64,000 nucleotides of DNA from Pseudisothecium myosuroides (lineage: Eukaryota > Streptophyta > Bryopsida > Hypnales > Lembophyllaceae). The position numbers and the translations under genes were made by a program. The notes under the pieces were generated by a model. The model was given only the letters and a program-made list of their open reading frames with translations, ran no database searches and was not told where the DNA came from. Location: assembly GCA_951799445.1 (NCBI GenBank), contig OX637295.1, positions 21,018,001 to 21,082,000 on the forward strand, given 5' to 3'. Positions 36,480 through 47,822 of this stretch are shown here, piece after piece. Each line of letters opens with the position of its first letter. The first letter of the stretch is position 1.

Positions 36480-37065
36480 TTAAAGTACCTTATTCAAAAA
36501 AAAATTGATTCTCAATTAGATTTCCAAAAATAAGCACAATCAAAAGATTTTCATAAATCGGAAGTCTTTAGACTGTTTGCAACTTTTTCATCTTTTATTT
36601 CATTCTTTTACATTCAAATTTCATGAGTTTAGAATTAAGGGGCCTTAAAGTAACATTTTCAATTTGTTTTTGATTTTGAGATAGATTTCAAGAAAAATTA
36701 GCACGATCAATTTTTTTTCATGAAATGAAAGTCTTCATATTGTTTGCAAATTCTACATTTTTTTTTTCATTCTTTCACGAACAAATTTCATGAGTTCACT
36801 AAAGAACCTTGTTCAATTTTTTTTATTCTCAAATAGATCTCAACAATATAGCACGATGGAAAGATTTTCATGAATTGAAAGTCTTTAGACTACTTGCAAT
36901 TTCTACATTTTTTTTAATTCTTTCATCTTGACAAATTTCATGAGTTTAGAATTCGGGTGCCTTAAAGTACCTTATTTTTTTTTTTTTATTCTTTAGATAG
37001 ATTTCTAAAAAATTAGCACAATCAAAAGATTTTCATGAAGTGAAAGTCTTTAGATTATTTGCAAC

Positions 37066-37437
37066 AACGTTCACAAAATTGGCTAAAATTAACTCCATTG
37101 CTACTTAAAATTTTCAGTAGCTAAAAGTATATTGAAGAGAATCTTTGAAAAAATTATATTTTAGCCAAGACTGCAACAACAAATAGAATTGGATAGCCAA
37201 TTTGCTACTTCCTCTACATTAGAATTAGCATCTATTTTCTCAGTTTTGTTTTATAGTACTCCCAATCATCCTTTACAACTTGCAAAATCCTTTCTTATCT
37301 ATTTATTCTTGATGCCACTTACTCTCAAGGTAGCCAAAGTTGATGCTTGTTTGTCTTGAAGGTAGCATATTACACTAAATTCCCTAAACTAGGTAGCATA
37401 TTGCACTAAATTCCATAAACTAGTTCTGGAATCACTG
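37066..37437. mobile_element. hAT-like element, copy 1
   Basis: ATTTGCAAC is repeated at 37057-37065 and 37438-37446 (9 bp; 8 bp if the last A belongs to the element), and occurs once in uninterrupted monomers. The right end in complement is CAGTGATTCCAGAAC, a hAT-style terminus; the left end is degenerate. An inverted relative lies at 44950-45562. Confidence 0.75.
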
Positions 37438-37625
37438 ATTTGCAACTTCTAAGTTTTTCATTTTCATTCTTTCAGGTACAAATTTCGTAAGTTTAGAATT
37501 TGGGTGCCTTAAAGTACTTTATTCAATTTTTTTTAATTCTTAGATAGATTTCCAAAAAAATTAGCACGATTGAAAGATTTTCATGAATTGAAAGTCTTTA
37601 GACTATTTGCAACTTCTACATTTTT

Positions 37626-38387
37626 TTTTTATTCTTACGTATAATTTTCAGATTCTTTTAGCTAATTTTGAATTTAATATGAATTTTCTTCACTTTTCTT
37701 TCAAATAACCACAACAATTTCAAATTCTCACAAAATATTATGAATAATTTTTGATATGTAGTATGCCCAAGCTTCATCTATAAAAATTGTAATATTAAAT
37801 TTCAATATCATTTATAGTACCAAAACAGATTGTGGAATGCAACTCTAATTCCATGGAAATTTCATAGTAATAGGCTTGGCATTGAGGGGTTAATTTATCA
37901 CAAAACCACATCCTTTAGCCTTGAAATGTTGGCAGGGGCACTTTGTGTCTTTTTAATGAATGAAAATGGCTAGAAAGTACTTAGGGAACCATTTTTCATC
38001 CAATTTTCGAATGAAATGTTGCATAAGTGTCTACATTGACAATTTGTGCATGTTTTATGTGTATAGATGGGACTCGATTGCCATTTATTGCCAATTGAAG
38101 AGTGAAAATGCACCGTGGTGTAGTGTATTTTCAATTTTGAGGATTTTTTTACCAAAATTCAATTTACACCATTAAAATGATGTGTTTTAAATTTGAGCAT
38201 GGCTAGAAATATAAAGCTTATCATATCTAGTGTCTCCTACACTTTGAGTTTTTAGAAAATTTTAAATTTTGGTTTTTTAATTATTGTCACAAGTTGAAAA
38301 TCTATTACCACAGGATGGTTATTTTTGGCAATTTTATTGTCATGGTAAAAAAATTCCACCATAATGATCTCCATTGTGACTTATACT
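37626..38387. other. AT-rich intergenic
   Basis: Overlapping 71- and 61-codon frames on opposite strands (37960-38175) carry no recognisable motif. Nothing else seen. Confidence 0.4.
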
Positions 38388-39475
38388 ATCGTTGTCATAG
38401 TGGGCAACTTATAATCACCAGACGTCTCGGATGGGCGGACATTTCAGACGATTTGGACAAACCGGGCAAATAATGTGACCACCTTACAATAGCCACATTT
38501 GGCGGATTAGGGTTACCAGACATCCCGGACAAGCGAACAAATTGGACGGTTCACACAGAAGGTCCATCTAATGTGACAACTATGACTTACGTCCATGGTT
38601 GAAATTTTGGGATAATTGAATACATATTGTAATGATATGAATTTCCTTAGCATTAAATTCCAAAAATTATAATAATTTCAAATTTTCACCAAAATATATG
38701 GATAAGTTTTTGACAGTATGTATATGATAGTATGTACGTAAGTAGTGTTCATTGTTTTTTATTTTTAGGTTTCTGTACTTTCGAGTGGAGGGTGAAAGCG
38801 ACCGAGGGGGAGCTTGCTTTGTATGGATAAGTTTTTGACATGTAGTATGTACATGAGTATTATTCATCGAACGTTTCCTATCTTAAAATTTCTCGGCTTT
38901 CTGCGTGAAGGGAAAAAGCGACCAGGGAGGCTCACGCTAATAAGTGTGTGAATTGTGAATTATGGGGTTGCGAATTTTGACTTTGAGCAACATCTCCCAT
39001 GTTGTTGTGGCCACTCATAATAGCCCCGGTTGTGAACAACAATAATGCTCTGTCACTTTCACTTTACTCTGTAAGGATTTCTAGCCAGGGTTTTGTGTTT
39101 TGGCCAATTTCTAGGGCTTAGATCCTTGCATACTGGAGTTCTCAAGGCCATGTTCTTCATCTTGGACCTTTGGATTTCCTAATTCTGGTAAGGTCCTTCA
39201 GGTTTGTAGATGGTCGCGTTATTCTCTTGAGTGTACAAATGGCTGGCCATTAGATCATGAGGTGCTTCCACTTGATTGGCAACCATAGTTGTCTCATTGG
39301 GCAGACCTTCCATTCGAACCCCCAATTTGTCCGCTTGTCCGAGACGTTCGGTAACTCTAATCTGCCCAAAGTGACTACTCTAAAGTGGTCACATTATTTG
39401 TCCGGTCCATCCAAATCGTTCAAAATGTCCGCCCGTCCGGGACATCCAATGATTATAAGTTGCCTACTATCACAA
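38388..39475. mobile_element. Long-TIR element, family unresolved
   Basis: About 190-bp imperfect inverted repeats occupy roughly 38388-38585 and 39285-39475. The outer part pairs GGCAACTTATAATCA with TGATTATAAGTTGCC, and further in come repeated GGACAAGCG / CGCTTGTCC words. The interior holds a roughly 125-bp direct duplication (TTTTGACA...GTATGTAC near 38707 and 38834). No flanking duplication identified and no transposase frame. Confidence 0.6.
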
Positions 39476-39514
39476 CAATGTCAACAACTTTCCAAAATTG
39501 GCGGATGATTTTAT

Positions 39515-39819
39515 CATTAGAAGAAGTTTCGGGCCTTGAAGAGGCCGTTAACAGATGATTTTCGGCACCCCTGCGGTGCAATTACAGAATAATTAAAAAA
39601 ATATTTTTTTATTTTTTTAATATTTAAAAATATATATATGTAAAATAATAATAATAATAATAATAATAAATATTAAAAAAATAAAAAAGTCTGACGTGGC
39701 ACTAGTAGTGCCACATCAGCACCCGAAATCAAATAATATTTTTTTTGAATTTTTTCTTCAATTGCACTTTGGGGGGTCAAAACTCGCGGCCCCTTCGGAG
39801 GCTGAAATTTCTTGTAATG
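39515..39819. mobile_element. CATTA-family element, 39.5 kb
   Basis: Left end CATTAGAAGAAGTTTCGGGCC; right end in complement CATTACAAGAAATTTCAGCC. Central palindrome TGACGTGGCACT...AGTGCCACATCAG at 39691-39720 and an (AAT)n run near 39645-39668. Flanking triplets TAT and TTG do not match. No open frame. Confidence 0.72.
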
Positions 39820-39825
39820 TTGAGG

Positions 39826-40330
39826 GGCTTTGGTTTCTTGCTTTATTTCTCAAAGAATATTGTATACTCTTGCGTTATATCCTGGTACTCTGATAGTTTT
39901 TTTGTGCAGTCTCAGGGGTCTCATGGCTCTGTTACGCTCTGATTCTTTGTCACGGCTCTATTATGCATTGGTTTGTATGGGCTCATCCTAGCAAGAACCT
40001 CTAGTGTTTTTGTCTAATTCGGCATCTCGGTGATTTATCTGGGAAACGTACCCTCCTAGTGGGTTAAGGATGAGGTTTTTGAATCATTGTTTTTTGTCTT
40101 ACTCCTCAAATATATTGTGTACACTTGCATTTTGTCACAAGTATATTGATAACTTTTTTATGCAATCTTAGTGGCCTCATGGCTCTATTGAGCATTGATT
40201 CTCTTTATTGTATAGGTTTGTCCTTGCAAGAACCTCCGATGGTTTTTTGTCTGGTTGGTTCAATATCTTGTTGCATAATACATTTGCACATGAATTGTTT
40301 CCACCCTTCCTCCCGATGAGGTAAAGATGA
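39826..40330 (+). repeat. Two-unit tandem duplication, about 250 bp
   Basis: Parallel blocks in both halves: ATTGTATACTCTTGCGTT / ATTGTGTACACTTGCATT, CTCATGGCTCT, GCAAGAACCTC, and GATGAGG at the ends. Diverged; no gene recognised in either unit. Confidence 0.6.
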
Positions 40331-40472
40331 GGACTCGGAATTCTTGAGGCCCTTACGACATTCGACATTCTTTGCTACTTCAACAGTTCTTTCGTCATGA
40401 ATCTTTTGGTATTCAAAAGATTCTAACTCTTACATTAGATAGAATTGTTTAGGTGGTTATAGCCAATGAAGA

Positions 40473-40636
40473 CACTAGAATAAATCTACATTTGCCTCAA
40501 CAAAATCTATTTGATGTGTTTGTTGAGGCAAATGTAAAATCTGCGTTATCATGCATTTTTCAACCCAAATTTTGCATTTGCCTCAATAAACACATCAAAT
40601 AGATTTTGTTGAGGCAAACACAGATTTCTTCTAATG
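40473..40636. mobile_element. CACTA-type MITE, TSD AGA
   Basis: Starts CACTAGAATAAATCT and ends AGATTTCTTCTAATG, one terminal base changed. AGA on both sides (40470-40472 and 40637-40639). The interior has inverted TTGCCTCAACAAAATCTATT words. 164 bp, non-coding. Confidence 0.8.
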
Positions 40637-40646
40637 AGAGGAAAAC

Positions 40647-41252
40647 TTGACATTCATTCCTTCAAAGCCAACATGGCAAGAGAAGATGGAGAAGTGTATG
40701 GCAGAAATAAAGAAGAAACTCAAGACCCATAAAAGATTGCATAAGACCCAAATAGAGTTGGTCTTTGGATTTTGTGAGAGAGATTTGATTATACTTGCAG
40801 GTGAAATTCTAAAATGGTCTACAAAGAAGTGTATGGAGAATGATGGAGAGGATGCCAACTCTTTGACTCGAATAAAAATGTAAAGCGAATAGTATTGGTA
40901 AATTGTCTTCTTTGGTTTAAAATTATATTTAGCATCTATGCTTTGATTACAATTTTTATTATAATGTTTGATTTATGTTTATTTTCGAGCTTGCTTGCCG
41001 TGCATATAGAGATTTTGGATCCAATTTAAGTACAAGAGATGTAAAGGAATTCAAACTATGTCCCAGGTGGTAATTAGTTGATGAAACAACACAGCTCATT
41101 TTCAAGACTTGGATGCTTTGGATAGGATGGGGAGGAGCCGCGCACTTGCCATTAAGGAATGGCCTGAGCTTGAAGCCAAGCATTCGGCACAACTGAAGAT
41201 AATTTCACAGTACAAAATTTTCAAAGAGCTTTTGCCAGAGTCCTTCCACTAA
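40647..41252 (+). pseudogene. Protein-like remnants, unrecognised
   Basis: A 78-codon ATG frame at 40647-40883 (rich in Lys, with WQEKMEKCMAEIKKKLK) is followed at about 41082-41252 by a second stretch containing EWPELEAKHSAQLKIISQ and ending in a stop. Both look more like protein than like random AT-rich DNA, but no family is recognised and no splice sites join them convincingly. They may be pieces of a decayed gene. Confidence 0.3.
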
Positions 41253-42411
41253 ATTCTTTCAATGTTGTATTTAATGCTTGTGTATGGGCTTGTAGATGTC
41301 TTGTCGGCCAAATGAAATTATGAATCAGAGATGCCACCAAATAGGGATATTGTGGTGTGGTGCCATCACATGAACCAATGTCCAATGCTAGAATTCAAGA
41401 TTTTTTTTTTGAGACTTGAATTAGTTTTAGACAAAAGAGGGGTGATATGAGCTCATTCAGTAAAAGAAAAAAAAGTGGGTCATATGCCTTTGAAATTAAG
41501 AAACCTAAAAAAATAATTTGGCCTTAAGTTTTAAATTGCACTTGGACTTCTCTATTGTTTGTGAGTGAGTGAGTGAAAAGTTGCATGATAAAGAAGATAG
41601 GAATTGTTTGATTGGTATGGTTGCTTGTAATGTCACTGTTAGTACATGTGGATAAAAAATTTATCCGCTCTTGAGTTGTAGAAGTTTATTTTTGTTATAT
41701 CAGTGATTCATGTCGCACTTGAACTTTTCTATTTGTTTGTGAGAGAGTGGTTGCACGCTAGTTTGACATATAGATTATTCTATCCAAACTTGTATATGTG
41801 GGCAAATGTTTAAACCTGTTTCAAGATGAAGAAACTGGTCCTTGCCATGTTAAAGATTCGGCCATCAGACAAGCATTCTAATGTGAATTTGAATCCAAGG
41901 TCTTTTGGTTTGATGCAATCTTGTAGGTTATAATTTAGAGCTTGAGGAATGAGATCGATGAAAAAATTGTTTGTATAGATGATCCTGAACTTGCATTTCA
42001 TACTAGAAATTTGAATGATTTCACACTGGGATTTGAGTGATGGAACCAATTAAAAACTTCAGATTTTGAGCTACCTAGGCTAGACTAAGACAACAAACAT
42101 CACCTCTAAGAAAATATCCAAAAGCCTGGAGGTGAGACTAATCCAGGTCAACTATTGTTTTTATTATGCTGCAGTTCCTCTTACTCATGCCCACCATCTT
42201 CATTTTGAACAAGCCTCTAAGCAAAACCTCCAACATCCTCACTTGAAATTGATGCTTTTACGCTACTATCATTGTCTTCAGGACTGATAGTAATTCCTAT
42301 TCTTACATTGTTGTTTTAATTGTCTTCAAAATATCCAATGACCCTATTTACTATCAAATCCTTCTGAATAAACAATGAGCAGGTTCAAGCTGGCACTTGT
42401 TCGATCATTTA

Positions 42412-43095
42412 CTAGATCTCAGGAATGATTGATTCAGTAGCCCATTCCAAAAGCATCATCATTTTGGGGCTTCTAGTCATGATTGCTATTGCAACTAGGG
42501 TGGCCTCATCTGTAGTGATCTTCAAAAGCAAGTCCTCCCTAGTGAGACAAATACCAAACTGTTCTCTGTTGTCTTCATCGAATAGGTCTGCCAAGATATA
42601 CATCACTAGTGCCATATAACCTTATCTCATTTCCTTGTGCAGCACCATGACATCCTAAACTCCTAGTTGACAAATCAACTACGCGTCTTCTTTGAGCAGT
42701 TCAAGAAGTTTCAAACAACTTCCTTCACGGATCAATTTTTGGTACCACTTTGAGCTCACAGAGGCTGCAATGAAGCCATCTTTTGAGCCTTCCTCAGCGT
42801 CCATCATTCAATTCACCAATATATTATGTGGCTCTCAAGAGATAATTACTCACAACAATCGGGTCGACACCTATATAAAATAGATCCACGCCAGTACAAT
42901 AAACAATGCTATGAGTACACACAATTTTGGATGGGTAATTACACCTATCAAAGTGTATTGCACATATCAGCAAGACCTGTACATGTGCTTCAAGAATTCA
43001 TACAACCAAGCATTTGCATCAGATTCAAGAGAACTTCTCAACAATGTCATTTGTAGCAAAAGACTCAAGTATGGTCCTCGAGTATACCAAAGTAC
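42412..43095 (-). pseudogene. Decayed gene fragment, helical-repeat-like
   Basis: On the minus strand, from ATG at 42804, one frame gives a protein-like stretch (KWYQKLIREGSCLKLLELLK), then stops near 42680, then in the same frame 67 codons with LADLFDEDNREQFGICLTRE and LVAIAIMTRSPKMMMLLEW ending at 42412. Further upstream, 43040-43095 reads RTILESFATNDIVEKF. Amphipathic Leu-rich helices suggest an ARM/HEAT-type repeat protein, but this is a guess. In-frame stops without clear introns suggest a pseudogene. The region 41253-42411 has nothing clearer. Confidence 0.35.
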
Positions 43096-43488
43096 GGCAT
43101 TCTAAATGTTTTGAACACAATAATTGAACAATAAAAAATAATATGACTCTAATTCATACATAGTATATAAGACTAGTTATAAATAGACTTTTATGTATGC
43201 ATAGGCAAATGATAAATGAGATGACAAAAACCTTGCTTTTGAAATGTTCGGTTATTGGCGTGGTGATACTATTGAATGATGTAGTTTATAGTAATTAGTT
43301 ATTGACTAAAGGTTGGTTTCTAACTGATGAGCATAGATGATGACCCTAAACCCCACTGCTAGAGAAATTCGTGACTAAAACAATAGTTCTAAAATTGAAA
43401 ACAGTTGTCCACAGTTGTTGTTTTGGTTGCGTTGTCCCAGTCAGAATTCCACTGATTTCTGTTGTTTTGTTTTGTTGATTCGGCACCA

Positions 43489-43635
43489 ATGGAAAATCCA
43501 AGGCAAAAAAAATGGGGAGTGGTTTTGAAATTTGGGACACACGAAAGAAATTTAATATCATTGGGTGGGGATGCAAATGCTAACCCAAGGCAAAAAAACG
43601 AGGAGTGGTTTTGAAATTTGGAACACATGGAAATT
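43489..43635 (+). repeat. Direct repeat pair
   Basis: The word GAGTGGTTTTGAAATTTGG with its CCAAGGCAAAAAAA lead-in occurs twice, about 91 bp apart. The surrounding 43106-44012 shows no gene. Confidence 0.6.
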
Positions 43636-44012
43636 GGAACCCTGCTTTGGGATGGTTGTTTGTTATGTTGTTGACTCTTGTATAGATTACTGAATGCTAA
43701 TTTATTGGTTCTTTTAGGGTTCAGGACGTTGCATAAAATTGTTGTCCACATGAATAATCTTTTCACCCCTCCCATAAAAAACCACCTTGCACACAAATCT
43801 AGAATCTTTACATACTACAACATCCAAATTCTAGCATAACTTTCATATGCAAGTATCATTTTCAAATAAAGATATCATTATCAAACAAATTTGCAAGCCT
43901 GCAAGTTGATCATATCTTATTGGTTGTATACTTTGAAGTTAATCTCTAAGAGCATTGCCACCCTTTCTTGGTCAAGCAACCTAGCTTGGCAAGTGAGTGG
44001 CTGTTCAACTTT

Positions 44013-44156
44013 CACTACAAGCAAAAGGGCTGTTTTAAGTATAGTCCTACAAGTAATGATCTTTGAAGGAGATTTTTAGTCAAATTTTACTAAAACTCTC
44101 CTTAAATGGTAATTACTTATAGGACTATACTTAAAACAACCCTTTCTCTTGTAGTG
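44013..44156. mobile_element. CACTA-type MITE, TSD TTT
   Basis: Starts CACTACAAGCAAAAGGG and ends CCCTTTCTCTTGTAGTG. TTT on both sides (44010-44012 and 44157-44159). The inner pair TTTTAAGTATAGTCCTA / TAGGACTATACTTAAAA makes most of the 144 bp a hairpin. From 44157 to 44941 nothing else is recognised. Confidence 0.88.
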
Positions 44157-44949
44157 TTTTCTTCCTCCATCATGGCATGTTCCACATAAATCAAGCAACC
44201 AAGCCTAGTCAAAATTAATCTAGACTCACTAGATTGTAGAGCCACTCATTTCTTGGTTGAACCCATATTCCACCCCATGATCCTGGCTTATTTCTTGTAG
44301 TTGGCCTTCTCAAGCCTCAATTGAATGAGCTCACTTCTTAGCTAAGCCCACATTCCGCAACATTCTTGTGATCCTGACTTGTTTCTTGTAGTTGGCCTTG
44401 TCAAGCCCAATTGAATGAGCACAATGCAATGTTCTTGAAGAACTTGAGCCTTGAATACAGAGAATATACACCAGATTTTCAAGGTTCTATTAATTTAAAA
44501 AGTTACAAATAGGGAGACAATGGGGATGGTTAGGACTAGCCACAGACAAGCTCTTCTTCAGCCTGCCAAACAAATTTTGGTGTGGCAAAGTGACCAGTCT
44601 ATAATGGTGATGCTCTAACTTGCAAGTTGTAACCTCCGATGGAATCCATTCTTCATAGAAATGGTAGTCTAGCATAAAGAGAGACAAAACTCCAATCCCT
44701 CTGAAATTGGCTTGAATTGATGCACGCTAACTTACATTGTTCCAGGTGATATTAGACAATGTACATTATGGTTTAGACTTGCAAGCCTTAAGAAATGCTT
44801 CGAGGATATTCTTGCTTAGAGTGATTCCGAGCTGAGTAATAGAGTAGAGCAACGCTTGATGTTCCGTAAGAGCTTTTAGTAAAACATGCATTCAGGGGAT
44901 TGTCTACAATGTCATTCAGATTTGCATTCTTTTGGTATACTGTTCTTTC

Positions 44950-45562
44950 GAGTGATCCCATAACTACTTTATGGAATTTAGTGCAATATACTACCTTCAA
45001 GACAAATAGACATCAACTTTGGCTACCTTGAGAGTGAGTGCCATTAAAGAAGACTCTTCTTTAAAATTTCAGCCCTCAAGAAGGCCGCGAGTCTTGCACA
45101 CTTCTATACATTTAGGGAAAAAAAGAAAAAAGAAAAATAATTTTTTTTAAAAAATAAAAAATGACGTACCACATCAGCGCCACGTCAGATTGAGAGAATA
45201 AAAATTATAAAAAAATATAAAAATATAAAAAAATTCAATATTTTTTTTTTCTATAATTGCACCTCAGAGGTCCGATAACCAAAAACTGATGGCCTTCTTG
45301 AGGGCTGAAATTTTTTCTAATGAATAAAAAGGAAGGATTTTGCAAGTTGTAAAGGATGATTGGGAGTACTATAATCCAAAACTAATTAAATAGATGCTAA
45401 TTCCAATGTGTAGGAAGTAACAAATTGGCTATCAAATTCTATTGGTTGTTGCAGCCTTGGCTAAAATCTAATTTTTTCGAGGATATTCTCCAATGCACAT
45501 TTCACTACTGAAAATTTTTAAGTAGCAATGGAGCAGTTTTTTAGCCAGTTCTAAGAACACTC
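44950..45562. mobile_element. hAT-like element, copy 2, with nested insertion
   Basis: GTTCTTTC is repeated on both sides (44942-44949 and 45563-45570), an 8-bp duplication typical of hAT. Ends are GAGTGATCCCATAACT and, in complement, GAGTGTTCTTAGAACT (12 of 16). The body is the inverted relative of 37066-37437, with a CATTA-family insertion at 45057-45322 that copy 1 lacks. Confidence 0.82.
45057..45322. mobile_element. CATTA-family element nested in the hAT-like copy 2
   Basis: Right end in complement CATTAGAAAAAATTTCAGCC; left end shortened, TTAAAATTTCAGCCCTC. The interior has TGACGTACCACATCAG and CCACGTCAG near 45162-45188. Copy 1 of the host element (near 37310) gives a related empty site. 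No target duplication evident. The following stretch 45571-46029 holds nothing recognised. Confidence 0.7.
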
Positions 45563-46029
45563 GTTCTTTCTCAGATACATTGCGTACTAACTGAGGCTTC
45601 AGATTACTATTGTATCTGGATTCTACACAAATTTTGAAGCCATTGTACTCTCTGCATTCAGCTTCAGCTAATTATCTGGTAACCTCTAAGTAAGCTGCTA
45701 CAGCTGATTACTTGGTTCACTCCAAGCAGCCTCCATGATTACAAACTTTGCAACTGAGAATAGATTATATCCATATCCCAAGCGTTTATGATGATTTACT
45801 TGTCATTGTAGAATTTGATATTAATAAACAAGACACCACAAACAAGTGAAATACTTCATGAACTCCATATCCTCTTCCCAATGCACCGCCAAAATCATCC
45901 AAGAAACAGTCGAAACAACCAAGATGCACCCCACCATATCTTTTATCAGAAAAATCTTCACAGAAAACGTGGTATTAACAGTAAATCACATTATCAGACG
46001 AAGGTGTTAAGATACACAACCGGACTGGA

Positions 46030-46592
46030 GTAGTGTCACCTTACACTCCTGCAAATCAGCATGAGTGTAAAATCAATTACGCAATGTGGCTGGCACTGCC
46101 CTTTACGAGGCCCAATCGATACCACTAGCAAACTGGTGTAAATCAAAGACTGATAAGGTCCTTGCCCTAGACCAGATCGTTCATAAGCTTCCAAATATCA
46201 GAAAAACCTGCCCTTGCTGTGGAGAGGCCAACGACCGCCAGATTCTTTGGATCTCCTCTCGTCCTCTCGCAAAATGCCACAGAGGAGGAGGTGCCAGACA
46301 TAGCCCCGCACAATCCATCACCAAAAACGAGTACCACCTGCAAATGAAATGCAGAGAACTGCTCTATTATCAGCTGTCACCCAAACTGCGCCTGCTCCAC
46401 CAACACGGAAGGTAATGTGGCAGAAAGAAACCCTATTTCGGGCCGTCCCTGCCGCTAAGAGAACGCTCGTCGCCAGGATTTTTCTGCTTCAGCTTGGTTT
46501 TCAACGTGAAGTCTGTTCAGAATGCTCCTTGGTTTTCAACGTGAAGTCTCCTCCTTGCTCCGATTGCTTGAAACTCCACTACTCGCCTGCGT
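46030..46592 (-). other. Probable 3' UTR of thioredoxin reductase
   Basis: GC-richer than the surroundings and directly downstream of the reductase stop. It contains a 22-bp word around TTGGTTTTCAACGTGAAG twice, 35 bp apart (46493 and 46528). The open frame at 46086-46415 on the other strand has no recognisable motif. Confidence 0.4.
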
Positions 46593-47822
46593 CTACACCT
46601 TGCTGAACATCCCATTGGCCATCACCAAAGGCTTCTCGACCACAGCCGAAGGCCCTGTGCCGTCGCCATTGGAACTCAAATCCGCTGGTTCGTCCTCAGA
46701 CTTCCCCTCCTGGTCGCCATGCTCCTGCAAGTAATGCTCGGCCTCCAACGCCGCCATACACCCCGTCCCAGCCGCAGTGATGGCCTGCCGGTACTTCTTG
46801 TCCTGCACATCTCCAGAAGCAAACACTCCTGCCACACTCGTCTGCGTCGTGCCTGGCTTCGTGATGACATAACCATCCGCGTCCGTCTCAATCTGTCCGC
46901 CCAGGAACTTCGACGCTGGCTCGTGCCCGATAGCGAAGAAGAGTCCACTGACATCCAGCGCCTTCACCTCCCCGCTCACCAAGTTCTTCACCGTCAATTC
47001 GCCTAACAACCCCCTCTTGTTCCCTTTCGCCTCCGTCACCGTGCTATTCCACAAGACCTCGATCTTAGGGTTCGCCATCGCCCGCGCTTGCATGATCTTG
47101 CTCGCTCGAAAAGTATCCCTCCGATGAATCAAGTACACCTTCGACCCGTACTTCGTCAAAAAATTGGCCTCCTCCATGGCGGAGTCGCCCCCGCCGATCA
47201 CCGCCAACGGCTTGTTCCGAAAGATCGGCGCCGCACCATCACACACAGCACACGCCGAGATTCCTCGGTTCCAGTACCCGTCCTCCTCCCCGGACCCCGG
47301 AAATTCCAGCCGCTTCGCCACGGCGCCAGTGGCAATAATCACAGTCTGCGCACGAATCTCCTTACCATCCGTAAAAAGCTTAAACGGCCTTACAGAGAAG
47401 TCCACCCGGTTCACCGTCTCGGAAAAAACCTTCGTCCCGAACCGCACACTCTGCGCCCGAAACCGGTCGCAAAGATCCGCTCCGAGAATCCCATCAGGAA
47501 ACCCTGGGAAATTCTCCACGTCGGTGGTGGTCGTCAACTGCCCGCCCGCTGCGATTCCGTTCGCCAACCATCCCTCCAACATCACCGGATGAAGCTCAGC
47601 GCGAGCACAGTAAACGGCAGCCGTGTGAGCCGCAGGGCCGGACCCTACAATCCCCACTTGCGTCTCCAAAACCTCCATCGCCATCGCTCCCGAATGCCAA
47701 AGCCTAGGACTAGCCCGCACCAAACCCCTCGAATTCGAAACGCCACCAAATCGCACAATCCCAGGCTTCAAATGACTCCCAAAATGGCTCCAAAACTGGC
47801 GCCCTAATTTGTGTCCCAGCAT
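46593..47822 (-). CDS. NTR: NADPH-dependent thioredoxin reductase (NTRA/B type)
   Basis: A flavoenzyme that passes electrons from NADPH through FAD and a CxxC pair to thioredoxin h/o in cytosol and mitochondria. From ATG 47822 the product is 409 residues: basic, Ser-containing N-terminus (1-48) resembling a mitochondrial presequence, FAD motif [12 protein letters not shown] (58-69), [15 protein letters not shown] (93-107), redox centre CAVCDG (191-196), NADPH motif [10 protein letters not shown] (210-219), HRRDTFRAS (233-241), and second FAD motif [20 protein letters not shown] (335-354). The C-terminus extends about 30 residues past the usual LQE...GKS end. Met47 and Met49 could start a cytosolic form. 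The open frame continues upstream to 47978 without an ATG. An alternative model uses ATG 48031 and a 59-nt intron (47853-47911) in frame, giving 459 residues. The body is intronless. Confidence 0.95.
   Translation of the reverse strand: MLGHKLGRQFWSHFGSHLKPGIVRFGGVSNSRGLVRASPRLWHSGAMAMEVLETQVGIVGSGPAAHTAAVYCARAELHPVMLEGWLANGIAAGGQLTTTTDVENFPGFPDGILGADLCDRFRAQSVRFGTKVFSETVNRVDFSVRPFKLFTDGKEIRAQTVIIATGAVAKRLEFPGSGEEDGYWNRGISACAVCDGAAPIFRNKPLAVIGGGDSAMEEANFLTKYGSKVYLIHRRDTFRASKIMQARAMANPKIEVLWNSTVTEAKGNKRGLLGELTVKNLVSGEVKALDVSGLFFAIGHEPASKFLGGQIETDADGYVITKPGTTQTSVAGVFASGDVQDKKYRQAITAAGTGCMAALEAEHYLQEHGDQEGKSEDEPADLSSNGDGTGPSAVVEKPLVMANGMFSKV

Larger units (their letters stand above)
30870..37625 (+). 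repeat. About 166-bp tandem repeat array, split by three insertions
   Basis: Ten monomers are marked by the word GAAAGTCTTTAG or variants at 30892, 31059, 31226, 35306, 35472, 36560, 36727, 36877, 37042 and 37590. Each monomer has a CCTTAAAGT word about 81 bp before the next marker. Raw spacings are irregular only where insertions lie. Subtracting 31316-35224, 35560-36479 and 37066-37437, each with one target copy, restores spacings of 167, 164 and 167. No coding capacity. Confidence 0.9.

Noticed and set aside
46086..46415. 109-codon plus-strand frame with a CPCC motif
   Set aside because: It lies in the probable 3' UTR of the reductase, begins in AT-rich spacer and has no partner motif; a single Cys cluster is not enough.
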